64,000 nt of DNA, taken from the NCBI GenBank assembly GCA_964035775.1, contig OZ038314.1, positions 7,305,731 to 7,369,730 of the forward strand. The letters run 5' to 3'. Below, piece after piece: positions 1 through 11,609 of this stretch (position 1 is the first letter of the stretch; each line of letters opens with the position of its first letter). A program made the translations under genes and the position numbers. The DNA is from Osedax frankpressi (Eukaryota; Annelida; Polychaeta; Sabellida; Siboglinidae). The notes beneath the pieces were generated by a model. It did not search any database, was not told the origin of the DNA, and saw nothing but the letters and a program-made list of their open reading frames with translations.

Positions 1-3000
1 TAACATATTATTAGGTATTAGATTATATTTGATGATTTATTAAGCATTTTATTATTTGGATTAATATTTAAATAAATTACTAAAATCATCATTTAATTAA
101 TAAAACGCAGAATGTTAAGGTACACATTGTAGTATATGTCCAGGTAGGGAAATTATTGTTATTGATATTGAGTAAGTCCTATTATACATAGGATTTAAAT
201 AAAGCTAACATTTACTTTTAACTGCAAATGGCACCAAACCGTGATATTACAAATGAGATAGAAAAAATAAAATATAAATAATGTAAAAAAATCAGATCAT
301 AAATATTTCAATTAAATATTTTAATTTAGTTCAGTATTTATTCCTAAGTGTTTAATTTATTTAGTTTAGACAGTTAATATATATATTTATGTTAGCATAA
401 ACTAAATGTATTATATTATATTTATAAACTAAAAATCATATTTTTGGTTATAAAATAAAAATTAGTTAATAAATTTAATAAAAAGTTATTTATTAAAACA
501 CAAGTTATTAATAAGTTATATTTACAAAACATATATTTAGACTTGTATTCTTACATTATTTCAGCTAATTATCATTGAATTTAAATAGTTAACAATTGTA
601 GGATTTTAATTTTTTACACTTAATCAATATATTGATAATCATAGCATTCAATAACAAAAATCCTTAGTAATTTACTAATTAAAATATATCCTAAATCAAA
701 GTATTATGTGTAATGGAAGCTATTTAAAATACATTTTATATTAAATATGTTTAAAAAATATTTAAAATATATTCAATAATTAATAGAAATACATATAATT
801 AATAGAGATACATATAATTAATTGACACAAATATAATAATATAGAGATACATATATTGTATCAAATAATAATAATTAGAAGGTAATAAAGAATTTTTATA
901 TATAATAACGTAATTAACCCATTTTAATTAATAACTTAAATTAATAAATTATTACTATCTAAATAATTAAAATAATATTTATGTAACATATAAATTTCTA
1001 ATTGTCAGTGAAATATTTCCAAAATGTTCTAAATATTATTTATAACATATTCTGTGTATATTTTATATCAACCAAAACGTAAAAAATCGTTTTTGTAAAT
1101 AGATTGTTTGTTTATATTTATAAACATATTAGTATACAGGTGAATTATAACTATATGTGTAAATTATAATTTATATATAGCGTCTATGAATTATCCTATA
1201 ATATACTAATACTAAATGTTTAATTTTATAATTATTTCACTAATTTCTTAATGCATTTATGTGTGATATCTTATTTAATAATTTAATAATATTAAATAAT
1301 TTATTAATTATTATATAATTTTATAATACATTTTATGACATATTTATTTTAAATAGAAAAAGTCTATATGTATTGTATAAACAGTTTAGTAACGTAATAG
1401 TTTATCATGAACTCATATGAATTATTTTAAGATTATTTTATAAATATATATAAAAAATAATATAAAATTTATAATAAATTATATTAATATTATATTAAAT
1501 AATTAAATTACGGAAATATTTAATATGTTTAAAAGTAGAACATCTATTAATATTAATAATAAAGTATAATATTAATGATAATATAAAGAAATACTATTAT
1601 TTTATTACTAGTATAACTATCTAAATTATAATATTGTATATTTCTATTATTTATAAATAATTTTACTAAATTCAGATAAAATCGTCAGCTAAGTGTTATT
1701 TAAAAATTCAATTATTATATTATTACAACATACCTATCAGTAATAAAAGGTAATATGGTTCATTAAGAATATTCATAGTTTACTTATAATATGTACAATT
1801 GTTGTAAACAATAAATGAATTTTGTTTTAAAGTATTAATCCGCTTTTTGTTTGATATTTATTTACAGTTATTTAATTCCTTTATTTACAGTTATTTAATT
1901 ATTTATTTACAGGATTTAATTATTCGAAATACTGTTGCATTATGGGAATATAATATTCCCATGAGTTACGCATGAGTAATCAATCTAATTTGAAAACATT
2001 GTAACTGTTTACAAATATATATTTATTTATGATATATATATATGTTTGTATTTCGATAGATAATATATATGTCTATAATAGATTAGTTAAATAGTAAATT
2101 AGTATATACTAAATGTATTATAGTGTATAAAATATCTTGCACGGAGCTTTTAATATGCAATACATATTATATATAAATGACTTTATATAATTATATTTTT
2201 AAGAATTTACTACATGAAATTCCTATTATATTATTTTCTTATATAAAATATCGTTTCGTTTCAGAATTATGTTTTTGATGAACAATTAAACAGATATGTT
2301 AAGATATTAGAGACCTCATATCCATGATCATAAAATATTAAAATGACTATATATAACGCGAGAAAAACAAAAAAGATATATAATAAAAGTCGTAAAAACT
2401 ATAAAATTATAGTTGATGTTAAGACATAGTCAATATATTGAGATACAAATAATTAAAAAGTAAATTAAAAATAGTAACATCAAGATTTGAATAAATTGTT
2501 AATTATCGCTACTTTCACTTCAATGATACCCTCGTATTACTATTATCCTGTCTTTATCATGTATTAGCTCTAATTTATTTTATTTTATCAATAGGGACAT
2601 ATCTCTATTCTATAGGATATAAATATTAATTATAATCAAAATACATTTTGGGATATAGCCTGATATTATAATATACTTATATATAGTATAATATATAATG
2701 AACACTTCTGAACACATGTATTACTTTTTCATAGGCTTTAAATTTACTGACTACTTTTAAAAGCAGGTTCTAAGGAAAAATGGGATGGCAATATCACATA
2801 TTAACTTTGAATTTACTTTATCGATAACAATATCTGGTATTAATTAATCTTATTTATTTTTTATTGTACATGCCGAAAACTATTATAATGAGTTTCTTTT
2901 AACATAAGTATTTATTTATCATAAATAACAACCTATATTTAAATATAAGGTAACATTAAAATAGTCTTATTCTAAAATAAGTAAAAGGTGACAAAAAATC

Positions 3001-3015
3001 AGAAAGCAAAAAAAA
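1..3015. other. AT-rich spacer or intron, no gene seen
   Basis: This is extremely AT-rich DNA with many short TA runs and stops in all frames. I see no conserved motif or plausible exon. By analogy with the full copy (14036-17436) most of it would be intron of an Ig gene whose remaining exons lie left of the window. The same sequence recurs at 14416-17430 and 28868-31882. Confidence 0.7.
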
Positions 3016-3021
3016 AACTAC

Positions 3022-3076
3022 CTGAACCTTCGATGGCCTTATTGATATCTGCTTGTATGATATTTGCATACAATTT
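3022..3076 (-). CDS. Isolated 5'-side exon of an Ig gene whose body lies left of the window
   Basis: On the minus strand an ACTAAC branch-point-like motif and an AG acceptor are followed by 55 nt that read KLYANIIQADINKAIEGS. A CAG/GTAGTT donor ends the exon in phase 1. The same exon at 17437-17491 and 31889-31943 lies upstream of the Ig V-set exon, which starts in the matching phase. Here the V-set exon should lie left of position 1. It is not hydrophobic, so a further 5' exon with a signal peptide is expected. It could also be a chance open stretch, since it is short. Confidence 0.4.
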
Positions 3077-3255
3077 CTTATATATAACAAGTTAGTTTAT
3101 CTAATTATTATTATATGAATCTAAAAATCAAGAACAAATGGAACTATAATTCCTAACACTGTATTTATTAATTTTTAAAATAATTTCCAATCAAATGACA
3201 CATCAATTATATATATATATAAAATGTATATATTATATTCTCGTTATAGATCATT

Positions 3256-3939
3256 ATATTGGACTTGCTCCTTCAGTATACACATATGCAGGAGTAAATT
3301 GGATATTGAGTACAGATCATTTGACATGTTATGTTCTTGCTATTAACCTTAGTATGTCGTTATTTAGTTGATAACACATTGATTTGCAATTTGTCATACA
3401 TGGAATAGAAATTCATATTCAATAAAGCAACTTTTGCTTAATTTGTCGATTGGTGCTGGATTTACTTTAACTGGTATTGCATGTAATATTAGGTAACATT
3501 TACTTATACAATAGTTCCAAATTGGAATAATTATTGATTGTTGTTTATTGTGTATTACCCTGCATCATTAGGCGATAATATTATTAAACCTCTCCCAATG
3601 TCATTACCCACCATTGGAGCAATGGTGGCTAATCAACGAACTTTAGATCTCTAACTACTAGTCGAAGATATTTCATCCTCTTGGCTTGAATATAATAGAT
3701 GTTATCAATACAAATCTATGATTTCTGTATCTGTATTTATTGAAGCCTGACTTTTGATTTTAAGATGCAAATATTCAACGCTTTACAGATATATCGGCAT
3801 CATGATGTCGATTAACATTAACACTGGGCTATATGCATATAGCCCAATGTTAATGTGTTCAGATAGAAATATATTTTCCGGAATACAATTGTCTTCACCA
3901 GCAACAGTATATACAGTTTTTCTAACTGGTGTTTTGTAA
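3256..3939 (+). other. Coding-like hydrophobic patches, unidentified
   Basis: This stretch is less AT-rich than its surroundings and holds several short open segments with hydrophobic, membrane-like translations. Examples are one containing YIGLAPSVYTYAGVNWIL near 3260 and one containing LSIGAGFTLTGIACN near 3460. The longest runs from 3754 to 3939 (61 codons). Some end at plausible donors (A/GTATGT near 3350, AG/GTAACA near 3492). No intact gene can be assembled and I do not recognise the family. It may be a decayed transporter-like gene or chance. Near-identical copies lie at 17671-18354 and 32123-32806. Confidence 0.22.
3816..3855. repeat. 40-bp near-perfect palindrome
   Basis: Two 20-bp arms meet with no spacer and pair at 19 of 20 positions. 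The centre is GGGCTATATGCATATAGCCC. Both later units keep it (18231-18270 and 32683-32722). It lies inside the 61-codon open stretch at 3754-3939 and could extrude as a cruciform or form an RNA hairpin. Confidence 0.85.
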
Positions 3940-5590
3940 TTATTTCTAAATAATCACACATATATGATAGTAACCGATGTTATTATCTAAATATTTGAGT
4001 CCTGGTTTAAACGAAAATCACTAATTCATCAACTTTTCTGCAAGTATGGAAAAATTATTTTAATTATTTAAATATTATTTTTAAATATTTACAGATATAT
4101 ATATATTATATATACATTATATTGTTCCTTTTATTAATTAAGAACATTGCATATTTATGTAGGCTACCAGATCTGAGGTCATATTTTAATTGGTGTATAT
4201 TAATTTCTAAATAAAATATATACATCAGATAATTTACATCATAAAATATAATTTCATTTTTATTATGTAATTAAAAACCTAAAATGAGCTGTATAGTTTC
4301 CTGGGAATTCCAAAGAATATAATTGTACCTTAAGGTACAACTATTTAAGGTCGAGAGTTAAGTACAGTTTAGGCGAATTTAAAAGGTATTAGATAAATGG
4401 TGCCTTTTTAAAAATAGATACTATGAGTTATATTACAATTATTACTAGGTCAATATAGTTTGTTAAACCTTTTTGCAGCAATAACTTTTACGATTGGAGT
4501 AATAGATGTTACGTTGTTAATATTATTATAATAGCATATATAAAGAATAAAATTAATATTATAAAATATGAAAACCTATATAATTCTCAAGATAAACATT
4601 TTTAATATTTCCCGTACACCATCGATAATAATATGTTAATAAAGGGTATATATAGGGTATACATAAATGTATATATAGGCACATTATATGATGTAATCTA
4701 TGATAATATAATTATAAATTATTACTATCTAGACATTAGTATTACTTGATATAGAAATACTTGATACGGAAAAATTGCGCTATTTTAATAACAAGTAATA
4801 CACTAAGATTACAGATCATTTTTAATAAGTTCAGCTATATTTTAATATATATCTTTAGTGGTTTGATATATTATTTTATAGCTATTTAAATATATATATA
4901 TATATATGGGTGTATATGTATAAATTGTAAGCAATTTATACGATATACTATTATAGTATTACAGTATAGTATAGCATTGCATATATTATAGCAATATAAT
5001 TATTATTAAATCAATAATATATTTAATTGCAGGATTATCCTATAGAAAACAATTAATGGAATATAAATTGGAACTGTTCGAAACTAAATAATATAATAGA
5101 AGTTTTAGAGGATACCCATTAGTTTATTCTATAGAATAAATTATAATTCATAATTCTAATTTGGATGGTCTAATTAACTATGGATTAAATGAAGTTTACA
5201 TTGCGATAGTCATTTTTTAATGTAAATTAAATTTTAGTTATAAATATATTAAAAGTATATACTTTATAAAATATATTATAAATTGAATATAATATGTAAA
5301 CTAAATTATACACACAAAAATGGTAATAGAAGATCTCCTACTCGTGATTATTTATATATCATAAAATAATATCTATTAGGGGAATTTTAAACATAATTTT
5401 ATCGTCATGGTAATTTAAAATTAAAAAAAATTTTGTTTATTCAATTTATTATTTATTTTTAAATTACAAATAATTTGATGTTAATTTTTATAAAATATAT
5501 AATAATTATGGAAAATAATGAAATATACGAGAATTATGACAAGTATGTTTATTATATAAGTTAGTTACATAATTAGGATAAATATGATAC
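3940..5590. other. AT-rich spacer, no gene seen
   Basis: This is AT-rich DNA with TA runs near 4090-4120 and 4890-4910. A 60-nt stretch near 5036-5095 behind a TTGCAG could be a small plus-strand exon (it contains YRKQLMEYKLELFE) but ends in a stop and cannot be connected to anything. The stretch recurs in the other two units; in the third it is interrupted by the 2.5-kb segment. Confidence 0.6.
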
Positions 5591-5964
5591 ATGTATTCAT
5601 CTACATTTCCAACCGAGTTCAAAATGACAGATACCTCTAAATACAATACACATACTGGGTAATATAGGCTTATTGTAATCCGTTATAGTGATGAATATTA
5701 TAGCTTATACATTACTGGCATAGCAAGAAAACCAACTCAAGTGATAAATACGACACACCGGATGACGTGGAAACTGTGGCTTATGAAACTTGTAATAGGA
5801 CAAAGGTGGTGGTTCGCCGAAAATCTGAATGCCAACCCTATAAAAGCACCGATAACCAAGTCTACTCGAAAGTTGGTCAAGAGACCACGTCCATTAAAGT
5901 CATGGTACTGAGTATGTCTGCAGTCGTGATACTGGCCGGATTAATGATTGTTGTTCATAGTTAG
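5591..5964 (+). CDS. Candidate small C-terminally membrane-anchored protein, copy 1
   Basis: Two candidate exons fit in phase. The first (5591-5658) starts at ATG and ends GG/GTAATA in phase 2. The second (5724-5964) follows a CATAG acceptor and completes the codon. The product would be 102 residues, hydrophilic, with two cysteines. Its hydrophobic tail, VMVLSMSAVVILAGLMIVV, lies two residues before the stop. There is no signal peptide, so a tail-anchored membrane protein is one reading. A GPI signal on the last exon of a longer upstream gene is another. The stop is only 14 nt before the ATG of the EGF-LU exon 1. In the third unit the first exon has an in-frame stop. I do not recognise the family. 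Confidence 0.38.
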
Positions 5965-5978
5965 TGTTTTCTTTTATG

Positions 5979-7264
5979 CAGATATATGCTACATCGGTTA
6001 CAATTTGTTTACTATATGCAATATATATATACTAGTCACGTAGCTTCTAGACAAGGCAAAAGTATTCTTCAATTCGTTTACTATATGCAATACATATATA
6101 TACTAGTCACATAGCTTCTAGACAAGGCAAAAGTATTTTTCAATTCGTTTACTATATGCAATACATATATATACTAGTCACGTAGCTTCTAGACAAGGCA
6201 AAAGTATTCTTCAATTCGTTTACTATATGCAATACATATATATACTAGTCACATAGCTTCTAGACAAGGCAAAAGTATTCTTCAATTCGTTTACTATATG
6301 CAATACATATATATACTAGTCACGTAGCTTCTAGACAAGGCAAAAGTATTCTTCAATTCGTTTACTATATGAAATATATATATTATCACATTCAGGCAAA
6401 AATCATACACATTTTATTTATTACTTAAAGTATCATAAAGTAATTTTATAAACTGCACTTTGAATGTATCAGCTGCGGTGGTCTGTAAGAATTATACCAC
6501 TACACTCCTCCGTTGTAATTTGATAACTTCCTCCCGTAACTGACTGTTTGCAGTCTACCTAACTCCAAATAACTGCGAGGAGTACAGCGAGGAGTGTGCG
6601 CACGGCGGAACTTGCTACGAACACAGCGGCTCCGCCAGCGGCATCAGGTGCAACTGCACGTTCGGTTACGCCGGTCGCTACTGTAATCATAGAGTGTTCG
6701 ATAAAGGTTCTATTAATAATTTCATACAAAGTGACATTTTATAAACTCGAGTTTATGGTATAAATTTCTGAGGCTGAAAACTTGAAATTATCAAATCCAA
6801 TTATAATTTGTAATAAATAAAGATACTTACAGTTTTACTTATTTTATATTTACACCTTCAAAACAATCCGCAAAGGAAAGAAAAGAATGTGCTATTTCGG
6901 AACCTGTAATCGCAAAAACTATGAAACCGACTGCAGAAGTTCAAAATATCTAAAAAAGCTAAATTCGTTGGAGTGTCCGGATGAGGACTACTACTGCTCG
7001 GTGAGTAGTTCCTAATAGCTTGGTACTTTAAACATAAACTTACATAATGAAATGAATGAGACGAGTATAGTCCATGTAATTGTTATACGCTTTCACGAAC
7101 CAAATTCAGATGTCTGTGTACTCATTCGATAGTCATTTATAGAGTCTGCACGGGTGTGGAAAACTTTTAGATACGCATAAAAGAGGAAACGTCTCATGTA
7201 AATTTAACCATTCGGAGAGTCAGCGATGAAATCAAATGCGAGAATATTCTAAAAATATACTTAG
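5979..7264 (+). pseudogene. EGF-LU gene, copy 1, broken
   Basis: This is a duplicate of the intact gene at 37391-39236. The EGF exon (6554-6706) is open and has all six cysteines, with four more residues between the first two than the intact copy. The first LU exon (6876-7000) is intact and identical in phase. Exon 1 (from ATG at 5979) is 2 bp shorter than its counterpart and runs into a stop. The second LU exon (7143-7264) lacks 2 bp near 7220 and shifts frame. The last exon, with the final cysteines and the GPI signal, is missing because the duplication junction at 7545 cut the last intron. A functional GPI-anchored product is therefore not expected. Confidence 0.82.
5994..6372 (+). repeat. 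71-bp tandem repeat over EGF-LU exon 1, about five units
   Basis: The unit begins near TTCGTTTACTATATGCAATA and ends with GGCAAAAGTATTCTTCAA. Each unit contains CTA/GTCAC, the donor-like site proposed for exon 1 of the EGF-LU gene. Units alternate between CACG and CACA after that site. In the third unit (37416-37570) the monomer is 66 bp and occurs about twice; the 5 extra bases here (ACAAG in CTAGACAAGG) make the length no longer a multiple of three. Confidence 0.85.
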
Positions 7265-7656
7265 GTGAGAATTGACTTTTCTACTATTTGTGCCATTTTC
7301 TATGATTCCACTAAATAACATACATTGATTTTTCCATATTCCTGATTTAAATATAAATCCGTTTATCAGTTTATGTGAAATAGAATATTTTTGTTCTTAT
7401 TAGAGAATGATATCTTACCTTTATACACAATTAGTCACTATACAAATTATATTACTTGTATTACCTAAATAATATTTGTTTATATATTATTAAAGTAGCA
7501 AGCTAGGTTTATACGTAATAAAACAATATTACATTTATATTTTATGTGCAACTAATATTATTGTATTTCTTGTTTTTAATGTTAATGTTGATAACAATGT
7601 AATATGATATACAAAGGATATCAATTATTATATATTAATATATTGTGATTGCTAAC

Positions 7657-10600
7657 CACTCTTTACATTTTCACCGTCATTTCTATTTCCAGAAGTTATT
7701 GCTGCTATAAATTATAATACAGACCTTCAATGAAAATATATAAATCTACATAATATCTCTATTCTAATATTAGATATATATTTATCATTAAGTTTCCATG
7801 ACAAAATATAAACTAGTGTATTTTATAACTGTATTCATTATTAAGAACAAATGAATTTGGCTGTCGATATTGTTTCGACTAACCGACGCTAAACTTGGCG
7901 GTAACTGATTTCGACGTTGTAGAGCCAGACGACGAAAATATAGTGGCCTCACATGTGTACTCATTTTCTCCAATGTTACCTGTTTTCAACTGCGGTATTA
8001 TATTAGCAATTAGAGGATATGCAAAGTAAGTTATGGTTAGATAGCTACGTTAGGGTAGCAGAGGTAGAATATTTGGTTATTGTAAGTTATCCAATAGGGT
8101 TAGAAAAGGTATATAATAGGTATTAGAATGTGGGGTTAGAGTGATTATTGTTTAAATTTATGAAGAGTGTGGGAATTCTAACGTTGAGATAGAGTATAGA
8201 TTTATAATATGTTATTATATAACATTATATAACATATGTTATTATAATATGGTATAATACTAATGTAAGATTCAACCTATTCTTGGAGTTAAAATACGGT
8301 GTTAGATTAGCGGTTTGAATACAGATATGAGAAATCATAATCTGATGGACATAAATAAAGTTTTAGAGTTGGGGTTATAATAGTAGAGGGGTTAAATTTA
8401 GAGGTTAATAGTTAATATGAGTTAGAGGTATAAGAAAAAAAGAAAAATCCATTAGGGTGATAAAAATGCCAGACATCTTCGTAAGTTAGATAAAACTAAC
8501 CTCAAGTAAGGAACCCGATCTTGGGTCATCACAATTTCCTGCACACACTTTGACCGACCACTTGTATTGAGGTTTTGGCCACCCATCAGATGTACAATTG
8601 ATAACATCTCCGACTTTATAAGAATCCAGATTTGGAGAGTAAATCACTTTGGTGATAGGTTCTAATGGACGGATGATAGGATGAGGGGTGTATCTTATAG
8701 CTCTCATGTATAATCCCACTGTGTAGGGTGGTGTTCATATTGAGAGTGATATCCTATATGTATGAAGAATTAAAAAAGCGAGGCTTTCCTTAGCAGATAC
8801 GAAAGGTTAATATGCTAACGTGCGACTTTGAAAGATTTTGATATATAGTCTGAAACTTTTAGAAAATTTTGTTTCAATCGACATACATAATTCACTTCTT
8901 TGTCTTGGGATGACACTTTATGATTCGCAATCTACAGAAGACAATGAGTAGGAGAGATAAACTTTTTATAAATAACTACTCATAACAAAAATATAAAATG
9001 TTTTAATCCGCTAGAACTATTGAAATCATTTAAATCATTATTCCTCTCATTCTTCCTCTCATTATTCCTCTCGTTATTCCTCTCGTTATTCCTCTCGTTA
9101 TTCCTCTCGTTATTCCTCTCATTATTCCTCTCATTATTCCTCTCATTATTCCTCTCATTATTCCACTCATTATTCCTCTCATTATTCCTCTCATTATTCC
9201 TCTCATTATTCCTCTCATTATTCCTCTCATTATTCTTCTCATTATTCTTCTCATTATTCCTCTCATTATTCCTCTCATTATTCCTCTCATTATTCCTCTC
9301 ATTATTCCTCTCATTATTCCTCTCATTATTCCTCTCATTATTCCTCTCATTATTCCTCTCAGGCTTAATAAAATTATAATATAATCATTAATATCACGAC
9401 TTTGAATAATTGAAATATGTTAATTAATAAGTTTATCTAGTTGTATGGTCATCATTGAGAAAGATTTATCATATTATTTATATAAATACCATACTATCAA
9501 ACTCATAAACTAGACATATAAATGTATATAATTATAATCAAGTACAATTAGTCTATTCTGATATCATATATACAATATTATAAATAATTAATTTATATTC
9601 CATTCATATCGTTTAAATTATATATTTTATTCCCATATTAATCTAAAATTATGATTTCCCCATAGGTTCATATGAAAACATTCAGCAAACTAATGTAAAA
9701 AGATAAGAAAATAAATAAATTATAATCATATTTAGTATTACAAAATATTGTTAATCATAAAATAATACTTAAGTTGTAAATAACAAAAACTAATTATGTT
9801 AAATCATAAACTATAATTATTGTTATTATTTACAAATTAAGTATTTATAATATGCTTGATTTATATTAATTATTGTAACCTTTAAATAACACACAACCAT
9901 ATGATATTTTTAAATATATTAATCATTTAAACAATCTACAATGTGTAACCATACTATTTGAAGTTGAATGAAGATAAACAAAACCTAATGGATAAAGTCA
10001 AAGCATATACTAATACAAATAAGTATTGATAAAAGTGTAAATTCAACTTCTACTAACTGAATAGATAAAGGCAGGATTTATTTTTCCAGGACGCTCATCA
10101 ACAGAGTATTTAGACAGTAAGGTGCGTTCATTGGCCGTAATGGTCAGCTGAGGTGTAGATCCCATTATTTAGTCTTTTTATTTTATATAATGGAGATATG
10201 AACAATTAATTAATATACAATTGTAAAATATAGTATAAATAATACAAAAATTGTGACATAGTTATTGTTAGAGTAAAAGAATAAAATAAAATAATGGATC
10301 AAAGGTAAATTGGATATCATTTAATGGAATAACGTTTTATAAATAAAGTTAATTTGAACATTATCAAATCTCTAGTAGCTCATTAATAAATGAAACGTGT
10401 ACAAACAAACTCTACATTGGTTCAATTGCTAACATGAGGGTAATTTGATACGTTCAGGCCGGGAATGACGTAGAAATATAGAGAACATGTTACCTTCACT
10501 GTATTGCCAATCTTTAGGAAACTGGGAGCAGAAGAATTACCAACTTTTGCAACAAGTTGAAGGTCGTCTATAATTTAATGAATATATTAATGAAACAAAT

Positions 10601-11575
10601 AACTGTTATTTGTTTATAACATAATATAATATTATAGTTATTATAATTAAGTTATTATATTTGTCTATTGTAATCATACGCGATGATAAATATATATTTA
10701 TAAAATACATATATATTATATTTTAATATTAATATATAATTATTTATAAATGATATATTTGTTTTACGAACAAATATGAATATATTAATATATTCTATGT
10801 TGTATTGGAATGTTCATTTAAGATATCTATTATAATAATCAGCAGAATGTTACAATTTACAAAAGAAAGTCAATAAATGGTGACACATGTAAATCTTGTA
10901 TTTGACTTATTTGTATTTAATGTATATTTAAAATATCTCTAGTATATAGCTAAGTAGGTTAATGTGTATTGGTTATCAAATATATATATATATATATCAA
11001 TTTCTTATTATATATATTATAATATATAAATTAATTTCTTAATAAAATATATATATTTAATAATAAGTAATAATATGCATGGGGATTTATATTATTTATG
11101 TTTTATTATTTATAATTTCTATAAACTTTATAAAATACATAAAATAAACAAATAAATAAAAACTCAACAAATTAGTCAGTCTCTCATAAGTAATGAATAA
11201 CCGTATAAATAGTATAATAAAGTAGTACTATAACTTTGTTTATGAATAATACATAATCAATAGAAATACTCACCCATTACATAGAGTTTTGCTGACATAT
11301 CCGCCATTGTAGCTATTGAAGTATCTCGACAGGAATAATATGCCAAGTCTTGAATTCCAACTTTGCTTATAATCAACGAGCCGTTCAAGGAGTCGACCTT
11401 GTTGGGGGGGGGGGGGGGGGGGGTGTGTATCATCATCGATGGTCTAATTTGGGTTTTATCATTTGTAATTTGAACTGATGCACATTTTATATATGTTCCC
11501 AGGTATTTATATATTCAGATCTATTATTTATATATTAATATATTTGATATAATTCTAACATTTAATATTTAATAT

Positions 11576-11609
<34 letters not shown>

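Larger units (their letters stand above)
1..7545. repeat. Partial left copy of the 14.4-kb tandem unit
   Basis: This stretch is nearly identical to 14416-21960. It also matches 28868-38741, apart from a 2.5-kb segment found only there. It contains one stray Ig-gene exon, a small membrane-protein candidate and a broken EGF-LU copy. Its right edge is a duplication junction: at 7545/7546 the last intron of the EGF-LU gene is joined to the 3' region of the Ig gene. The unit continues beyond the left edge of the window, where its Ig gene body should lie. Confidence 0.95.

Noticed and set aside
5994-6372. Regular repeats as a CRISPR array
   Set aside because: The 71-bp units are nearly identical throughout with no unique spacers, and the context is eukaryotic.
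7680-7740. Possible remnant of the EGF-LU last exon in the broken copies (starts GAAGTTATTGCTGC)
   Set aside because: It vaguely resembles the start of exon 39067-39236, but the minus strand here carries a phase-matched Ig exon (7657-7704) and lies past the duplication junction, so the likeness is chance.
8030-8460. Many GTTAGGG and GGGTTAG motifs resembling telomere repeats
   Set aside because: They are scattered, irregular and embedded in an Ig-gene intron; no tandem TTAGGG or TTAGG array is formed.
9020-9379. Leu/Ser/Phe-repeat and Met/Arg/Gly-repeat open frames
   Set aside because: Read-through of the 12-bp minisatellite inside an Ig-gene intron.
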